Shown: piece by piece, positions 4,592-5,424 of the stretch
Layout: every line of letters starts with the position of its first letter
How positions within the stretch are numbered: the stretch's first letter is position 1
Source of the DNA: Spirochaetaceae bacterium
GTDB taxonomy: Bacteria > Spirochaetota > Spirochaetia > Treponematales > Breznakiellaceae
Direction: 5' to 3'
NCBI GenBank assembly: GCA_031265025.1
Contig: JAISDF010000003.1
Coordinates: 1-5,424, forward strand
DNA length: 5,424 bases
Notes under the pieces: model-generated
Database searches by the model: none
What the model was told of the DNA's origin: nothing
The model's input: only the letters and a program-made list of their open reading frames with translations
Made by a program: the position numbers and the translations under genes

Positions 4592-5424
4592 GGTTTATTC
4601 CTTTTGCCGCACTTCCCCAGGGCGCGGGCGAGATCGGCGATAATGTCGTCAGGGTCCTCAAGGCCTACCGACAGGCGCATAAGCCGCCCGTTGACCCCGG
4701 CGGAAAGCCGCATGGCTTCAGGAATGGCGCCGTGGGTCTGAACCAGGGGATAGGTCATAAGGGATTCAACGCCTCCCAGACTTTCGGCAAAAAGGATGAG
4801 CCTGATTTCCCTGAGCAGCACGGGAACATCTTCTTCATTATGGAGGTAAAAAGAAATCATGCCGCCCGAACCCTTGGCCTGGGAAGTGTTGAGCGCATAG
4901 TGGGGGTGGTCCTCAAAGCCCGGATAAAACACCTTTTCGATACGCTCCTGTTCCCTGAGCCAGAGCGCGACGCGGCGGGCATTGCGGTCATGCCGCTCCA
5001 TGCGCACGGCCAGGGTTTTGAGGCCCCTGAGCGTAAGCCAACTGTCAAAGGGGCCGAGCGTCGCCCCCTCGCTTTTCTGCGCCTCAACAAGGACAGGCGC
5101 TTTTTCATCATTGGAATGAACAATGAAACCGGAGAGCGTATCGTTGTGCCCGGCTATGTACTTGGTTCCGCTTGCCACCACAAAGTCGGCGCCCAGGTCC
5201 AGGGGATTCTGAAAATAGGGCGAAAGAAAGGTATTGTCCACGATGAGAAAGCCCCCGCGTTTGTGGATGAGGGCGGCGCAGGACCTGATGTCCGTAACCT
5301 TCATCATGGGATTTGAGGGAGTCTCGATAAAGAGGGCCCTGGTTTCGGGACGGAGGGCCGCCTCAAGGCGGGCAAAATCCGAGGTATCCACCCAGGAGAA
5401 GGAAAAGCCGTAGTGCCTGTAGTA
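4588..5424 (-). CDS. Cys/Met metabolism PLP-dependent enzyme (cystathionine gamma-synthase / beta-lyase family), 5' end off window
   Basis: The frame is open to the right edge and gives the last 278 residues, so about 100-120 N-terminal residues are missing. Counted from the edge, visible motifs are IETPSNPMMKVTDI (33-46), VDNTF with the PLP-ring Asp63, SGTKYIAGHND with the PLP-binding Lys88, and the C-terminal block ESLGGVESLMTYPLVQTHGAIP (214-235) ending in LMRLSVGLEDPDDIIADLARAL, which carries the substrate-carboxylate Arg250. These fix the family, whose members make or cleave cystathionine or methionine in transsulfuration. Synthase, beta-lyase, gamma-lyase and methionine gamma-lyase cannot be separated from this part. 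The TYP-x2-QTH-x2-IP block and GHND remind me of Bacillus MetI/MetC enzymes. The GTG at 5391 is not the start, because family sequence (YYRHYGFSFSW) continues upstream. It is coupled to two downstream Rrf2 genes by ATGA overlaps. Confidence 0.93.
   Translation of the reverse strand, partial: YYRHYGFSFSWVDTSDFARLEAALRPETRALFIETPSNPMMKVTDIRSCAALIHKRGGFLIVDNTFLSPYFQNPLDLGADFVVASGTKYIAGHNDTLSGFIVHSNDEKAPVLVEAQKSEGATLGPFDSWLTLRGLKTLAVRMERHDRNARRVALWLREQERIEKVFYPGFEDHPHYALNTSQAKGSGGMISFYLHNEEDVPVLLREIRLILFAESLGGVESLMTYPLVQTHGAIPEAMRLSAGVNGRLMRLSVGLEDPDDIIADLARALGKCGKRNKP

Noticed and set aside
4513..5316. Long plus-strand open frame (267 codons) antisense to the PLP enzyme
   Set aside because: It mirrors a gene with clear PLP-enzyme motifs. 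Its own translation has no family features, so it is a shadow of G/C-rich third positions.
5389..5391. GTG as start codon of the PLP-enzyme gene
   Set aside because: The frame continues upstream to the window edge with plausible family residues, and the full family length needs about 100 more residues.
1..5424. CRISPR array, insertion sequence, tRNA, phage or defence system
   Set aside because: I saw no regularly spaced repeats, terminal inverted repeats, transposase motifs, tRNA folds or defence domains. All coding space is taken by recognisable metabolic, transport, sensory and regulatory genes.

Overview
The window is a compact, gene-dense stretch of bacterial chromosome. Coding regions look moderately GC-rich, and the one sizeable intergenic gap is AT-rich. 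No taxonomic marker (rRNA, housekeeping gene) is present. The combination of an SBP carrying a loose lipobox-like cysteine, a dCache-type sensor, Rrf2 regulators and a transsulfuration-type enzyme fits an anaerobic, possibly host-associated bacterium. A Treponema-like spirochaete is my best guess, at low confidence, and a Firmicute relative is the main alternative.

Layout. (1) Bases 1-728, minus strand: the N-terminal 242 residues of a membrane-anchored dCache sensor, probably a chemoreceptor, running off the left edge. (2) Bases 729-1004: an AT-rich divergent intergenic region. It holds a near-consensus sigma-70 promoter (TTGACA, 18 bp, TATACT), A-tracts and small dyads upstream of it, a strong 5'-UTR stem-loop and a strong Shine-Dalgarno. 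(3) Bases 1005-3732, plus strand: a complete polar amino acid ABC importer operon with substrate-binding protein, permease with an extra membrane-spanning N-terminus, and ATPase. A hairpin separates the binding-protein gene from the permease gene. (4) Bases 3729-5424, minus strand: a convergent cluster with, in transcription order, a 5'-truncated PLP enzyme of the Cys/Met metabolism family, an Rrf2 regulator with an IscR-like cysteine triad, and a second Rrf2 regulator that lacks two of the three cysteines. Both junctions inside this cluster are 4-base ATGA overlaps, and the last gene overlaps the end of the ATPase gene by 4 bases.

Working together (inference): the importer brings in a polar amino acid. 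The neighbouring PLP enzyme and Rrf2 pair suggest a sulfur amino acid theme, with cystine or a methionine-cysteine intermediate as possible substrate. The Fe-S type Rrf2 could sense iron-sulfur, redox or cysteine status and control its own operon, the importer, or both. The dCache sensor has a variant of the known amino-acid-binding motif and could sense a related ligand. None of these links is proven by the sequence.

I did not find a clearly unprecedented system. The most notable items are the tandem Rrf2 pair with divergent cysteine content, the stacked ATGA couplings ending in a convergent overlap without a terminator, the two operon hairpins, and the extended permease N-terminus.
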